A stretch of 60,512 bases of DNA from NCBI GenBank assembly GCA_033855775.1, contig JAWVFT010000081.1:1-60512 (forward strand). The letters are read 5' to 3'. The position numbers were made by a program, and so were the translations under genes. The stretch's first letter is position 1. Each line of letters starts with the position of its first letter. The DNA comes from DASVTR01 sp033855775. GTDB lineage: Bacteria; Acidobacteriota; Blastocatellia; Pyrinomonadales; Pyrinomonadaceae. The notes under the pieces are model-generated. The model ran no database searches, had not been told where the DNA came from, and saw nothing but the letters and a program-made list of their open reading frames with translations. Shown here piece by piece: positions 34,587 through 43,114 of the stretch.

Positions 34587-34805
34587 ATGTTAGTGAAAAA
34601 GCTTGGTTTATTGGTTGTGATGTTGTTGGTTCTGGTGTCCGTCTCGATGCGCGCCTCCGCGTCGCGCAGTTGCTCCGGCGACGATTGCGGCTGCTATATC
34701 TACGCGCAGGAATGCCGCGATAGCTGCGCCGGAAATTTCAACTGCATCAGGGCTTGCACCAGAGAATCCGTTCAATGCGCGAAAGCGTGTTGTAGCTGTT
34801 TCTGA
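34587..34805 (+). CDS. Secreted cysteine-rich miniprotein
   Basis: A 72-residue preprotein (74 if the ATG at 34,581 is used). The second ATG is preferred because AAGGAGA ends six bases before it and directly abuts the first. A signal peptide (LVKKLGLLVVMLLVLVSVSMRASA) precedes about 47 mature residues with 11 cysteines, in the order C-x4-C-x-C-x6-C-x3-C-x5-C-x3-C-x6-C-x3-C-C-x-C. Such density in an exported chain suggests several disulfides or metal binding. A palindrome agcctgacaggct sits just before the ribosome-binding site. It follows a LytTR system and precedes a thioredoxin-like gene, both compatible with a regulated, oxidatively folded secreted peptide. No family recognised. Confidence 0.72.
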   Translation: MLVKKLGLLVVMLLVLVSVSMRASASRSCSGDDCGCYIYAQECRDSCAGNFNCIRACTRESVQCAKACCSCF

Positions 34806-34959
34806 ACAACCTGACACCGCTGCGGCGGCCCTGAATTTCGAGGCCAGTCGCTTTCGCTCCCTGCGCTAACGAGAGCCTGTGAAACGGCTCCGTCTCTTCG
34901 TTAGCGTTGGGGAATCCGGCCGGATTGCAGTTCGGATTGAAACGAGTAGGCATCACACA

Positions 34960-35460
34960 ATGAGCAAGCTGAAACAGAAGATAGAACTCCTCTCGAACAT
35001 CGCCATCATCGTCGTCGCCGTCACGCTCTGCGCGGTTCTGGTCAAGCAGTACTTCTTTACAAGCGCGCGGCCAGAGTCGGCCAAGCCCGTCGTCGGCGCG
35101 AAGATTGAAGTGCCGGGAGTTGACTTGGCCGCCACCGATAAGACGCTCCTGCTCGTCTTGCAGAAGGGCTGCCACTTCTGCTCCGAGAGCGGGCCGTTTT
35201 ACCAGAAGCTCGCGCATGAAGCCGCCAGCAAAGGCGGGCAAGTGAAGCTTGTCGCCGTCCTGCCGCAGGACACAGGCGAAGGGCAACGCTACTTGAACGA
35301 CCTCGGCGTCCCCGCCGTTGACGTTAAGCAAGCTTCGCTCGACTCGCTGAGTGTCGGAGGCACGCCAACGCTCATCATGGTCAAGGGCGGCGCGGTGTCG
35401 GACGTGTGGGTCGGCAAGCTGGACACGGAAGAAGAGACGGAAGTTTTGAGCAAGCTGTGA
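34960..35460 (+). CDS. Membrane-anchored thioredoxin-like protein
   Basis: A 166-residue protein with one N-terminal membrane segment (about 11-33) and a thioredoxin fold outside. The redox motif is GCHFC (C71-C74), placed at the end of a LLLVLQKG strand as in thioredoxins, and a cis-proline GGTPTLIMVKGG follows at about 134-145. It probably handles disulfides or methionine oxidation on the outer face of the membrane. The ATG at 34,960 is chosen over an upstream in-frame start at 34,879 since the membrane segment follows directly and GAGTAGG lies before it. It might serve folding of the neighbouring cysteine-rich peptide (inference). Confidence 0.85.
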   Translation: MSKLKQKIELLSNIAIIVVAVTLCAVLVKQYFFTSARPESAKPVVGAKIEVPGVDLAATDKTLLLVLQKGCHFCSESGPFYQKLAHEAASKGGQVKLVAVLPQDTGEGQRYLNDLGVPAVDVKQASLDSLSVGGTPTLIMVKGGAVSDVWVGKLDTEEETEVLSKL

Positions 35461-35621
35461 AGCTCGTTTCGCGCAAGTTGTGAACTTCTCTGACGGACGC
35501 AACAAGCTTGACCGTTGCGACTTTCTTGCCGTTGCGGTCTGCTCGCTCTCTGCATGGTCGCTCAAGCTTCTTTGACACGAACTCAAGAGTCCAAAGTCGA
35601 AGAGTTATTGCGAGCCTTCAA

Positions 35622-37244
35622 ATGAAAATCGTACTGCTCATCGTTCTACTCTTATCAACCTGCGGCGTTGCCTTATCACAGCACTCGCACTCTGCAATGG
35701 ACGCGCCGGGGCCAATCGCGCTGTTGACCGGCCTCGGCGATTTGCGTCATCGAGTCGCAACAAACAATGCGGACGCGCAGCGTTTCTTCAATCAAGGACT
35801 GACGCTCGTTTATGCCTTTAACTACGCGGACGCGCGCCGCTCCTTCCAGCGCGCCGCAGAGCTTGACCCGCGCATGCCGATGGCCTACTGGGGACTGGCT
35901 TTGGCTTATGGCCCGAACATCAATCAAGACATTGACGCCGACGGCGAGAAGGAGCCGTTTGCAGCTATCAGCAAGGCCCAGGCATTGTCGGCCACTGCGC
36001 CTGCGAGAGAGCGGCTCTACATTCAAGCTCTGGCGAAAAGATATTCCATCGCTCCGGGCGCGAACTTGCGGCAACTCGCCGTCGATTACAAAGACGCGAT
36101 GAAAGCTCTGGTCAAGCTTGACGCGGATGACGCGGACGCGGCCACGCTCTATGCGGAGAGCTTGATGAACCTGCGGCCATGGAAGCTCTGGCGCGCGGAC
36201 GGGCAACCGGCGGAAGAGACGGCGGAGATTATGTCCGTGCTTGAAGCCGTTCTACGCCGCCACCCGAATCATCTTGGGGCCAATCATTACTACATACACG
36301 CCGTCGAAGCTTCGCCGCATCCAGAGCGCGGGCTTCAGAGCACCGAACGCCTGCGGGCGATGAAGCTTGGCGCGGCGGCGGGGCATCTCGTCCACATGCC
36401 TTCGCACATTTACCTGCGCACAGGCGATTACGAAGCGGCGGCCGAGAGCAACGTTGAGACGCTTGCTCTCATCGACCGAAACGAAACCGCGCGCAGCGAT
36501 GTCGGAAGACACTGCCTCAACTTTCTGTTGGTCGCGTACGGCATGCAGGGACATTTGAGCGCGGCAAGGCAGACGACCGAACAGCTTGAGGCTCTCGTCA
36601 GCCCGCAACTGAGAAAGCTTACGGGGCCGGGCCTCGTCGTCTCAGCTTCAATCCTGACCCTCGTTCGCTTTCGCCAGTGGGACGAGATATGGAAAACCAC
36701 TGAGCCGAATCAAGGGCTGCTCATCACCAACTCGTTCTGGCATTGGGCGCGCGCGATGAGTTATGCGTGGGCCGAAAAATCTTCGGAGGCCGAAGCCGAA
36801 CGCGCGATTTTCATTGACAAGGCCAAGGCAGTTCCACCGGAGACGCAGATAGACCTCAACCGCGCGAGCGACGTTTTCATGATTGCCGACCAAATGCTCG
36901 GCGCCAGAATCGCCCGCGCCAAAGGCGACACGAAAACTTCGATTGAACTTTTAAGAAAGGCCGTTGAGTTGGAAGACTTGCTTGCTTACAGCGAGCCTCC
37001 GAGTTGGCAACTGCCCGCCAGAGAATCGCTCGGCGGCTTGCTTCTCCTGACCGGCGATTACACTGGCGCGGAGAAAATCTTCCGCGCAGATTTGTTGAGA
37101 CATCCCCGCAGCGGACGCTCGCTTTTCGGCTTGGTAAACAGCTTGTCGGGACAGGGAAAGAAGCTTGAAGCCGCGTCGGCGCAACAAGAATTTGAGACGG
37201 CTTGGAAGCATGCCGATACGCAATTGAAGGTCGAAGACCTGTAG
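35622..37244 (+). CDS. Secreted TPR-repeat protein
   Basis: A 540-residue exported protein. Signal peptide at 1-20 (KIVLLIVLLLSTCGVALSQ). TPR-type helices are visible at about 40-70 (AQRFFNQGLTLVYAFNYADARRSFQRAAELDP), 193-215, 245-275 and 415-530 (GDTKTSIELLRKAVELEDLL, LTGDYTGAEKIFRADLLRHPRSGRSLFGL). A conserved HYYIHAVEASPHPERGL block in the middle is found in a family of bacterial TPR proteins of unknown function. An in-frame ATG-like start 114 bases upstream would add residues before the signal peptide and is rejected. The gene ends at a strong terminator. Protein-binding scaffold is the likely role. Confidence 0.82.
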   Translation: MKIVLLIVLLLSTCGVALSQHSHSAMDAPGPIALLTGLGDLRHRVATNNADAQRFFNQGLTLVYAFNYADARRSFQRAAELDPRMPMAYWGLALAYGPNINQDIDADGEKEPFAAISKAQALSATAPARERLYIQALAKRYSIAPGANLRQLAVDYKDAMKALVKLDADDADAATLYAESLMNLRPWKLWRADGQPAEETAEIMSVLEAVLRRHPNHLGANHYYIHAVEASPHPERGLQSTERLRAMKLGAAAGHLVHMPSHIYLRTGDYEAAAESNVETLALIDRNETARSDVGRHCLNFLLVAYGMQGHLSAARQTTEQLEALVSPQLRKLTGPGLVVSASILTLVRFRQWDEIWKTTEPNQGLLITNSFWHWARAMSYAWAEKSSEAEAERAIFIDKAKAVPPETQIDLNRASDVFMIADQMLGARIARAKGDTKTSIELLRKAVELEDLLAYSEPPSWQLPARESLGGLLLLTGDYTGAEKIFRADLLRHPRSGRSLFGLVNSLSGQGKKLEAASAQQEFETAWKHADTQLKVEDL

Positions 37245-37297
37245 CTCGCGCATCCGCCGCTGCGCTCCGTTGAGGCGTCATGAATGTCTGTTGAAAG

Positions 37298-37338
37298 CAT
37301 GAAGGCCAGCAAAGCAACTCGCTTTGCTGGCCTTCATG
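37298..37338. terminator. Strong bidirectional terminator
   Basis: A perfect 18-base stem (positions 37,298-37,315 pairing with 37,321-37,338; core gaaggccagcaaagc) with a 5-base loop aactc, located between the stop of the plus-strand TPR gene (37,244) and the stop of the convergent minus-strand gene (37,370). TTT follows on the plus strand and CTTTC on the minus strand. Best terminator in the window. Confidence 0.85.
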
Positions 37339-37369
37339 TTTCAGCGATTATGCTCCGGCGGGCAATTCG

Positions 37370-38287
37370 TTAATACGGGCTGCCAAGCTCCTGCGAGCTT
37401 TTCACTTCTGTGTAGCCGACGGGGATTTCAAACAACGCGCGGTCAAGCGTGGCGTTGGAGATGTCTAAGACTTCCTGCGTTGAAGACGAAGCGGGAATCG
37501 ATGGGCCGTTAGCTCCTGTGTCAAACTTAATCTGCGTGGTCGTCATCACCGGATAACCCGTGTTGACCGCGCCCTCCGTCTTGTAGCGAACCTCGTCCAC
37601 ACATTCGGATTGGTCGAAGGGAATGCTGGCAGCGCCTTCCGTCAAACAATTCTGGCCGGAAGGAAAGTCCACGTACCAGCCGTCCGTCTCCATCTCCATG
37701 TTCATAGAGTTGCACGCGCCTTCGGAGGCCGCGACCACGATTTTTGATTTAAAGCGCTTCGCCGTCAAGCCAAAGATTTGCCTGCGCTCGCCTGTGTCCG
37801 TGCTGGTTGTGGTGTAAGTGATGACGCCGCCGCGTCGCTTCGTCGTGCCTGCGCTCTGCCGGGTCGTCGCGGTCTGGCCGCCCGCGCCCGCGAGAGGCGT
37901 GATGAGATAGCTTTTGGTCTTATCATTAATCTGAATCATGCGCTTGAGGTCGCATTGATAGATGGTCGTGTAGCCCAAGCCTTCCGTGCGCTGGCGCGCG
38001 CCCTTGATGTAGGTAGTGCTCGTCATGCTCTGCCCGCCCGCCGTGCTCTTCGTCGCAATCTTGACATCGGCCAGAGCTATCGAAACCGAACAAAGCAGAG
38101 CGAGGGCGAGCGTCGTCGTCTTGATAAACTTGCGGCCCCAGAATATTTGCGACCATCGCGCGGAATCCATCTTCGTGCTTGTCGAAGCTCTGCGCGCCGC
38201 ATTGCGCGGGCGACGCCTGAAGAGGAAGCGGCTCGTCAAGCCTGAAGGCTTAAATATAAGATTGACTCTTTGATTGATACTCGGCAT
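37370..38287 (-). CDS. Exported protein of unknown function (DUF4412-like)
   Basis: A 305-residue protein. After an Arg-rich leader (1-40) comes a signal-like hydrophobic segment (about 53-73, FIKTTTLALALLCSVSIALA), then a beta-rich chain with VKIATKSTAGGQSMTSTTYIKGARQRTEGLGYTTIYQCDLKRMIQINDKTKSYLI, resembling DUF4412-type periplasmic proteins. Two starts are possible: ATG at 38,287, preceded by a good GAAGGA site, or ATG at 38,170, which gives a normal signal peptide but a weak site. The long one is listed on ribosome-binding-site grounds. Function unknown. Confidence 0.65.
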   Translation of the reverse strand: MPSINQRVNLIFKPSGLTSRFLFRRRPRNAARRASTSTKMDSARWSQIFWGRKFIKTTTLALALLCSVSIALADVKIATKSTAGGQSMTSTTYIKGARQRTEGLGYTTIYQCDLKRMIQINDKTKSYLITPLAGAGGQTATTRQSAGTTKRRGGVITYTTTSTDTGERRQIFGLTAKRFKSKIVVAASEGACNSMNMEMETDGWYVDFPSGQNCLTEGAASIPFDQSECVDEVRYKTEGAVNTGYPVMTTTQIKFDTGANGPSIPASSSTQEVLDISNATLDRALFEIPVGYTEVKSSQELGSPY

Positions 38288-38617
38288 GTCTCTGGTTCCT
38301 TCACGGTTCGTCTAAAATCGCGTCTCATTGATAAACGCGAAAAGCGGCGCCGGAATCAATCATCAATGCGAAAATAATGAGCAATCGAAATCGCACGGCG
38401 CGACGAGCCGAAGCCATAACGCACGCCCGATTTTGATTGACGACCCTTTGATTAGAGTATATTCTCCGCACGTTTTTATTCTTTTGACTCATGCTAACGC
38501 TGATGCCGTTAGCGATAGCTCTTATCTTCTTTAATCTCCGGTCAACCCTTTTAACCTGCTCTCTAACATGTCTGAACTTGAGCCTGTTCGTTCGACTCAA
38601 AGCGCTGGAGGAGAAAG
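38288..38617 (+). promoter_or_regulatory. Divergent promoter region with sigma-70-like elements
   Basis: 330 bases between divergent genes with no supported ORF. On the plus strand TTGATT/TTGACG (38,433-38,442) and TATATT (38,458-38,463) form a possible promoter for the DUF3616 gene, though the spacing is 19 or 15 bases rather than 17. A 7-base hairpin (gctaacg / cgttagc, 38,493-38,513) lies in the leader, and GGAGGAGA precedes the gene start. The minus-strand promoter is not recognisable. Confidence 0.4.
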
Positions 38618-39736
38618 ATGAGATTAAACACACGTCGTCCGCTGTTGAAGCTCGAAGCCACGCAGGATGCTTTCACGGAATCGCTCTCCGCCGCCGTCTT
38701 CATCGGCGATAGCCTGTGGATTGCCTCCGACGAATTGAACATCATCGAGCGACTCTCGACAGACGACGGCCTGATTTTTCAAGGCCACAAATCATTCCCG
38801 CTCGACGCCTTGATTAAACTGCCCGCGACTGGAAATGGCCTCGATCAGGAAATCGACATAGAGGGCATGGACTTTCGTGATTCCTGCCTGTGGCTCGTCG
38901 GCTCGCACAGCCTCAAACGCAAGAATGTGAAGGGAGACGACGTGGGTGAAGACACGAAGTTAATCAAAAAGTTGTCGAAGGTCGAAGCTGAAGGAAACCG
39001 TTTCATCCTCGCGCGGATACCGCTGGTCGCAAACGATGGCGACGGCGAAATGGAATTGCCGAGTCCAGCCGAAAACATGTCTGGCTCCGGTCAAAGCCCT
39101 AGGGCGTCGCAGTTGTTGGGCGACTTGAAGAACAACGCTCTGACGGACGCGCTCAGGCAAGCAGAGGGCGGCGCAGGCGATGCGCATCTGGCGAAATTCC
39201 TTGACCTGCCGGGCAAGGACAACGGCCTCGACATCGAAGGCCTGGCGGTCGCGGGCGACAAAGTATTCCTCGGCCTGCGCGGGCCTGTGCTGCGCGGTTG
39301 GGCCGTCATCCTAGAACTGTCCGTCGAGACGAAAGACCCCGCGCGGCTCACGCTTAAAAGCTTTGGGTCAAGCGGTCGGCTTTATCGAAAACATTTTCTG
39401 GATATGGCTGGCCTGGGCGTCCGCGAACTCTGCCTGGACGGCGATGACCTGCTCGTCTTAGCAGGCCCGACGATGAACCTCGACGGCCCTTCGACGCTCT
39501 ATCGCTGGCGGGGCGCGACCGCCGCCGCGGAGGAAACGTTGGTTCGCGGCGAGCGTTTAGAGCGCGTGTTGGAGATTCCGTTCGGGGCAGGGAATGACCA
39601 TGCTGAAGGCATCGCCATCGTTCCCGGCACGGAGCAGCCGCGCCAGCTTCTGGTCGTTTACGACAACCCCGGCGGCGATAGAAAAGCGGGGCCGGGCGAA
39701 GTCCGTGCCGATGTCTTCGAACTGCCCGCTGCTTGA
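38618..39736 (+). CDS. DUF3616 domain protein
   Basis: A 372-residue protein of the DUF3616 family, without signal peptide. Family features seen: SLSAAVFIGDSLWIASDELNIIERL at about 25-50, DIEGMDFRDSCLWLVGSHS (about 81-99), GLDIEGLAVAGDKVFLGLRGPVLRGWAVILEL (about 204-235), LGVRELCLDGDDLLVLAGPTMNLDGPSTLYRW and HAEGIAIVP near the end. Repeated W/L-V-G-S type strands suggest a beta-propeller. The role is unknown; the repeated DIEG loops may bind metal or ligand. A strong GGAGGAGA ribosome-binding site lies 5 bases before the ATG. Confidence 0.85.
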   Translation: MRLNTRRPLLKLEATQDAFTESLSAAVFIGDSLWIASDELNIIERLSTDDGLIFQGHKSFPLDALIKLPATGNGLDQEIDIEGMDFRDSCLWLVGSHSLKRKNVKGDDVGEDTKLIKKLSKVEAEGNRFILARIPLVANDGDGEMELPSPAENMSGSGQSPRASQLLGDLKNNALTDALRQAEGGAGDAHLAKFLDLPGKDNGLDIEGLAVAGDKVFLGLRGPVLRGWAVILELSVETKDPARLTLKSFGSSGRLYRKHFLDMAGLGVRELCLDGDDLLVLAGPTMNLDGPSTLYRWRGATAAAEETLVRGERLERVLEIPFGAGNDHAEGIAIVPGTEQPRQLLVVYDNPGGDRKAGPGEVRADVFELPAA

Positions 39737-40016
39737 GCCGCAACACCTTACTTGCAGGCGCGCTTAAGATTCACAATTCATTGAATCATATTTAATAAGA
39801 AAGCTCGCGCCGAAAATTCGTCCGGCGGCATCGCCAATTCGCTAGTTCTTCATCATTAAGCAACATAATCGAGAGAAGCCGGCAAGTCGCTCAAAGCGGA
39901 CTCGCAGTTGCGTCAAACCGTTTGGGGCTTGAAGCGATTCAGGCCGCCGTGTCTCCTCGGAATGTTCGACGGGAACGGGAAACGGCGTCCCGTCCTCAAA
40001 CGGTAAAGGATGAAAC

Positions 40017-40928
40017 ATGAAAAGCAAATCATTCGCTGCTGCTCTCTCCCTAATCCTTTTGCTCTCTCCCATGCTGGCTTCGAAGGCGAGCGCCCACTGG
40101 GAATTTCACGACCTGAACGGTCAATATCTCTTCGGCTATACGGGAGTCGAAAGCGCTTACGAGTATGAAAGTGAAGTCGCGCGCAACGGGATTAAGACGA
40201 ACGTGACGACGCTCTCATCTGAGTGGACGACGAACCTGAGTTCGGCCATCAACCAACACAACAGCTTCGGCAACAAGGTGGCTATCTTTCTGGACAACAT
40301 TCTGTTCCAGAGCGCCGAGCCCGCATGGTATCTGCGGCCCGATTACAGGTACCTGTTCGACTCATGGCAGAATCGCAATCGTCTCTATCTCACGCCCGAC
40401 CGCGTGGCCCTGCTCATCATCAACAGCGAGGCGAACAATCGTCATCTTCCCAACGTGTCGCTCGATCAGGCGACGGCTTACGTCAAGTCGAAGCTGCCTG
40501 CGATACCGACCGTCGTCGGCTACGGTTTGTCGCCGGGCGCGGTTGACATCTCCGCGCAGACTTTGCCGACGCAGCCGGACGGCTTCGCCTTTTGGAGCTA
40601 CTACGTCCTGCACCCTGAAACTCCGGGCAGCAGGTTTCAGTACTGGCTGAACTACTTCAAGACTCACATTGACGTGTCGCGCCAGCGGCTCCTCGTCGTC
40701 TTCGACGCGCATTTCGCGCCCGCGCACTTGCAGGCGGGAATCACACAGGACATGTTGGGGCCGATGGCCATCCGCTACGCCAACATCGTGCGCAACGAGC
40801 CGTTGCTGGTGGGCATGATTGGATTCACCTGGGAAGGCTTCGGAGACATACTCGGTCTACGCGATGTCACGCAGAGCGTGCGCGACCAGAACCGCACGGC
40901 AAGCTGTCTCCTGCTGCCATGTTCATAG
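40017..40928 (+). CDS. Secreted protein, possible TIM-barrel hydrolase-like fold
   Basis: A 303-residue exported protein with a clear signal peptide (1-26, SFAAALSLILLLSPMLASKASA). The mature part alternates strands and helices in a way compatible with a (beta/alpha)8 barrel: FGYTGVESAYEYESEVA, VAIFLDNILF (about 92-101), VALLIINSEANN (about 130-141), VVGYGLSPGAVDI, FWSYYVLHPETPGSRFQYWLNYF, LLVVFDAHF and LLVGMIGFTWEGFGDI. Acidic residues close several strands (D97, E138, D235), as in glycosidases, but no family is recognised. The AT-rich 280 bases upstream contain no supported gene. Confidence 0.6.
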   Translation: MKSKSFAAALSLILLLSPMLASKASAHWEFHDLNGQYLFGYTGVESAYEYESEVARNGIKTNVTTLSSEWTTNLSSAINQHNSFGNKVAIFLDNILFQSAEPAWYLRPDYRYLFDSWQNRNRLYLTPDRVALLIINSEANNRHLPNVSLDQATAYVKSKLPAIPTVVGYGLSPGAVDISAQTLPTQPDGFAFWSYYVLHPETPGSRFQYWLNYFKTHIDVSRQRLLVVFDAHFAPAHLQAGITQDMLGPMAIRYANIVRNEPLLVGMIGFTWEGFGDILGLRDVTQSVRDQNRTASCLLLPCS

Positions 40929-40939
40929 AAAGCCTGTGG

Positions 40940-40989
40940 CTGCGGAGCGACAAGCAGCGCGAAAGATGCGCCTGCTTGTTGCTCTGCGG
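40940..40989. terminator. Bidirectional stem-loop between convergent genes
   Basis: A long hairpin: 13-base stem gagcgacaagcag (40,945) with ctgcttgttgctc (40,972), containing one G-U pair, extended outward by five more pairs and inward by three after a one-base bulge. It lies between the plus-strand stop at 40,928 and the minus-strand stop at 41,015. No U-run, so efficiency is uncertain. Confidence 0.55.
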
Positions 40990-41014
40990 ATAGATGCGTC
41001 TTGCGCGGAGAGAT

Positions 41015-41977
41015 TCAGGGAAGCTCCGCTTGAAAATGCTTTATCAGTTCGATGAACTTTTCCGGCGTGTCAAAGCCTGCGGCTCGCTGCCAATTATTGA
41101 CGCGCTCCTGGATGCTCTCTTTGGTGTAAGGCTTTTTCGTTTGGAAAAGGCGCGAGCGCGGAATGATGGCGACCAGTATTTCCTGACTCCCTGTGTCCAA
41201 CGCTTTCGCCTCCGTGTAGTTCGCCGGCTGTTTCAAAACTCCGAGCAGCATCATGTTCAAGGCGACGGAGCCTTCGCCCAGATTGTCGTCCGGGCCTGTG
41301 TCGCCAACTATCGCGGCGCTGACTACGCCCGTTTTCGGATTCAGAGCGACGAGCAAATCGCCGACGCCCGCTCCGAACTCGCTCACGGGCGTCACACCGC
41401 TGACCAGCACCAACGCCGGGATGAAACGCTGGTCAAGCTGGTTATTCGCCTCGCACTCGTTTCGCTCCTGCGCGGGCAAATCGTTTTCAAGTCTCGTTAG
41501 CGAGCCGAGATAGCCTTTGAACTCGCCGGACTTGAACACGCAGGGGATTTTCCTGTCGCCTTCGACGCGCGCCGCAAGGACATTGCTCCACGTAATCTTG
41601 TATCCGGCCGGAACCTTCCAATTATTGTCTCGAAAATTTTGGAAGACTTCGATGGCTTTCGCGCACGGTTGCTTCTGGTTGTTGGAGAGAAGCCTGACGC
41701 TGATGGCGTTGCAGATGTTATTGATGGCCTTCACGCTTCCCCGCAGGTCAAAGGGATGGTAGGAGTTTGGAGCGCCGTCCGTGTTGATTCTGAGCCGTGT
41801 TTGAAAGAGCACAATCTTATCGGGGTCTGCCTCCGACTTGCCGATGAGCAGCACATTCTTGTTTTGAGGCATGAACTTGGCTTTGCGCAAGACGCGTCGC
41901 TCTTGAGCAAACAGCGTGGGCGTCGCCAGCAACAAAAAAACCAGAGCCGCGATTGTTAGATTCTTCCGTCTCGTCAT
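41015..41977 (-). CDS. Secreted GH75-like protein (possible chitosanase)
   Basis: A 320-residue exported protein with signal peptide (1-24, LTIAALVFLLLATPTLFAQ). The mature chain shows the pattern of glycoside hydrolase family 75: a strand ending in an INTDGAPNSYHP loop (65-75), RGSVKAINNICNAISV (79-93), a Trp/Pro-rich middle, and the proposed catalytic region AIVGDTGPDDNLGEGSVALN (222-241) with D226 and E235 as candidate acid/base pair. GH75 enzymes cleave chitosan; the known members are mainly fungal and actinobacterial. GGGAGG precedes the ATG. The fold match is by eye, so it could also be a non-catalytic relative. Confidence 0.5.
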   Translation of the reverse strand: MTRRKNLTIAALVFLLLATPTLFAQERRVLRKAKFMPQNKNVLLIGKSEADPDKIVLFQTRLRINTDGAPNSYHPFDLRGSVKAINNICNAISVRLLSNNQKQPCAKAIEVFQNFRDNNWKVPAGYKITWSNVLAARVEGDRKIPCVFKSGEFKGYLGSLTRLENDLPAQERNECEANNQLDQRFIPALVLVSGVTPVSEFGAGVGDLLVALNPKTGVVSAAIVGDTGPDDNLGEGSVALNMMLLGVLKQPANYTEAKALDTGSQEILVAIIPRSRLFQTKKPYTKESIQERVNNWQRAAGFDTPEKFIELIKHFQAELP

Positions 41978-42080
41978 ACGTGGTTGCCTCCCAACTTCAC
42001 TCGAACCTTGCCAATGTCATCCTACAATTATTATGCGCTTCTTTGATGATACATTTCTCGCCGGAATGTATAATCCAAAC

Positions 42081-42449
42081 ATGGAGCGAATATTCTTTGC
42101 GATTGGCGCCGTCTCGGCTTTCATCAGTGTCGCGGCCGGCGCTTTCGGGGCGCATGGCTTGCGGAATCGTCTCGGCCCGGAAATGCTCTCGGTCTTTGAG
42201 GTCGGAGCGCGCTATCAGATGTATCATGCGCTGGCCTTGATGGCGGCGGCATGGGCCGTGTCGAAGTGGCCCGGTTCAATGGCGGCGGCCAGCGGTTGGT
42301 TCTTCGTCGCAGGCACGCTGCTCTTCTCCGGCAGCCTTTATCTTCTCAGCCTGACAGGCTTAAAGTGGCTCGGAGCCGTCACTCCCTTCGGCGGTCTGGC
42401 GTTTCTGGCGGGTTGGTTATGCCTCGCATGGAGCGCGTTGAAAGCTTAG
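42081..42449 (+). CDS. DUF423 family membrane protein
   Basis: A 122-residue membrane protein with four hydrophobic segments, matching DUF423/YgdD: MERIFFAIGAVSAFISVAAGAFGAHGLRNRL at the start (GAFGAHGL is the family signature), RYQMYHALALMAAAW, FVAGTLLFSGSLYLLSLTG and VTPFGGLAFLAGWLCLAW. The ATG at 42,081 is chosen because homologues start with MERIFFALGA-like sequences; upstream in-frame codons would add a hydrophilic stretch. Function unknown in all organisms. The divergent secreted gene begins 104 bases away. Confidence 0.92.
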   Translation: MERIFFAIGAVSAFISVAAGAFGAHGLRNRLGPEMLSVFEVGARYQMYHALALMAAAWAVSKWPGSMAAASGWFFVAGTLLFSGSLYLLSLTGLKWLGAVTPFGGLAFLAGWLCLAWSALKA

Positions 42450-42520
42450 CCCGCGCAGAGAAGCATCAACTCAGGCTGCGACTATTTTGAGCCTGCATGT
42501 TCAGAATAAGGTGAAACGAT

Positions 42521-43000
42521 TTGACGACTGACATTCAAGAGTGTCCTTGCGGCGGCGGAGAGTTTTCAAGCTGCTGCCAACCCATCATCAACGCCAGCGA
42601 ATCGGCCCAGACCGCCGAACGCCTCATGCGAGCGCGCTACAGCGCCTACGCGACAGGGGCGATAGAGTTTCTGGAACAGAGCACGCACTCAAGGGCGCGG
42701 CAACAGTTTGACCCCGAAGGGGCCGAACGCTGGTCGCGCGAATCACGCTGGCTCGGCCTGACTATCCTCGGCGTTGATTCCGCTCTGCCCAACCGCGCGC
42801 ACGTCAACTTCGAAGCCCGCTACGAAGACAAAGAAGGAGTGGCCGTCCTGCACCGCGAGCGTTCGCTCTTCGAGCGCGAAGGCGGCGAGTGGCGGTTTGT
42901 CTCAGGCGGAGCGATTCCGGCAGTCTCGCAGAAAATCGGGCGCAACGAGCCATGCCCGTGCGGCTCCGGCAGAAAGCACAAGAAGTGCTGCGGGGCTTGA
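42521..43000 (+). CDS. YchJ-like protein with two SEC-C-type zinc motifs
   Basis: A 159-residue protein. The N-terminus has CPCGGGEFSSCC (8-19) and the C-terminus NEPCPCGSGRKHKKCC (142-157), both Zn-binding SEC-C-like motifs; between them is the YchJ middle domain (AERLMRARYSAYATGAIEFLEQSTH, WLGLTILGVD, FVSGG). Family members are of unknown function, possibly acting with the translocon or ribosome through the zinc knuckles. The start is TTG at 42,521, with AAGGTGA about six bases upstream. It follows the DUF423 gene by 71 bases. Confidence 0.92.
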   Translation: MTTDIQECPCGGGEFSSCCQPIINASESAQTAERLMRARYSAYATGAIEFLEQSTHSRARQQFDPEGAERWSRESRWLGLTILGVDSALPNRAHVNFEARYEDKEGVAVLHRERSLFEREGGEWRFVSGGAIPAVSQKIGRNEPCPCGSGRKHKKCCGA

Positions 43001-43114
43001 TTCACTCGTATCATCCTGCGCCCGTTAAGCAGCATAAAGTTGTTGCCAACGAGCGCGCGCGTCTGTTCGCGTAAAATGCAGCGGCAGATAATTTAACGAC
43101 AGCCTTGCTAGACT

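Noticed and set aside
34557..42360. Palindromic 13-mer agcctgacaggct occurring at 34,557 and again at 42,348
   Set aside because: The second copy lies inside the DUF423 coding frame; two copies of a short palindrome in 60 kb are compatible with chance.
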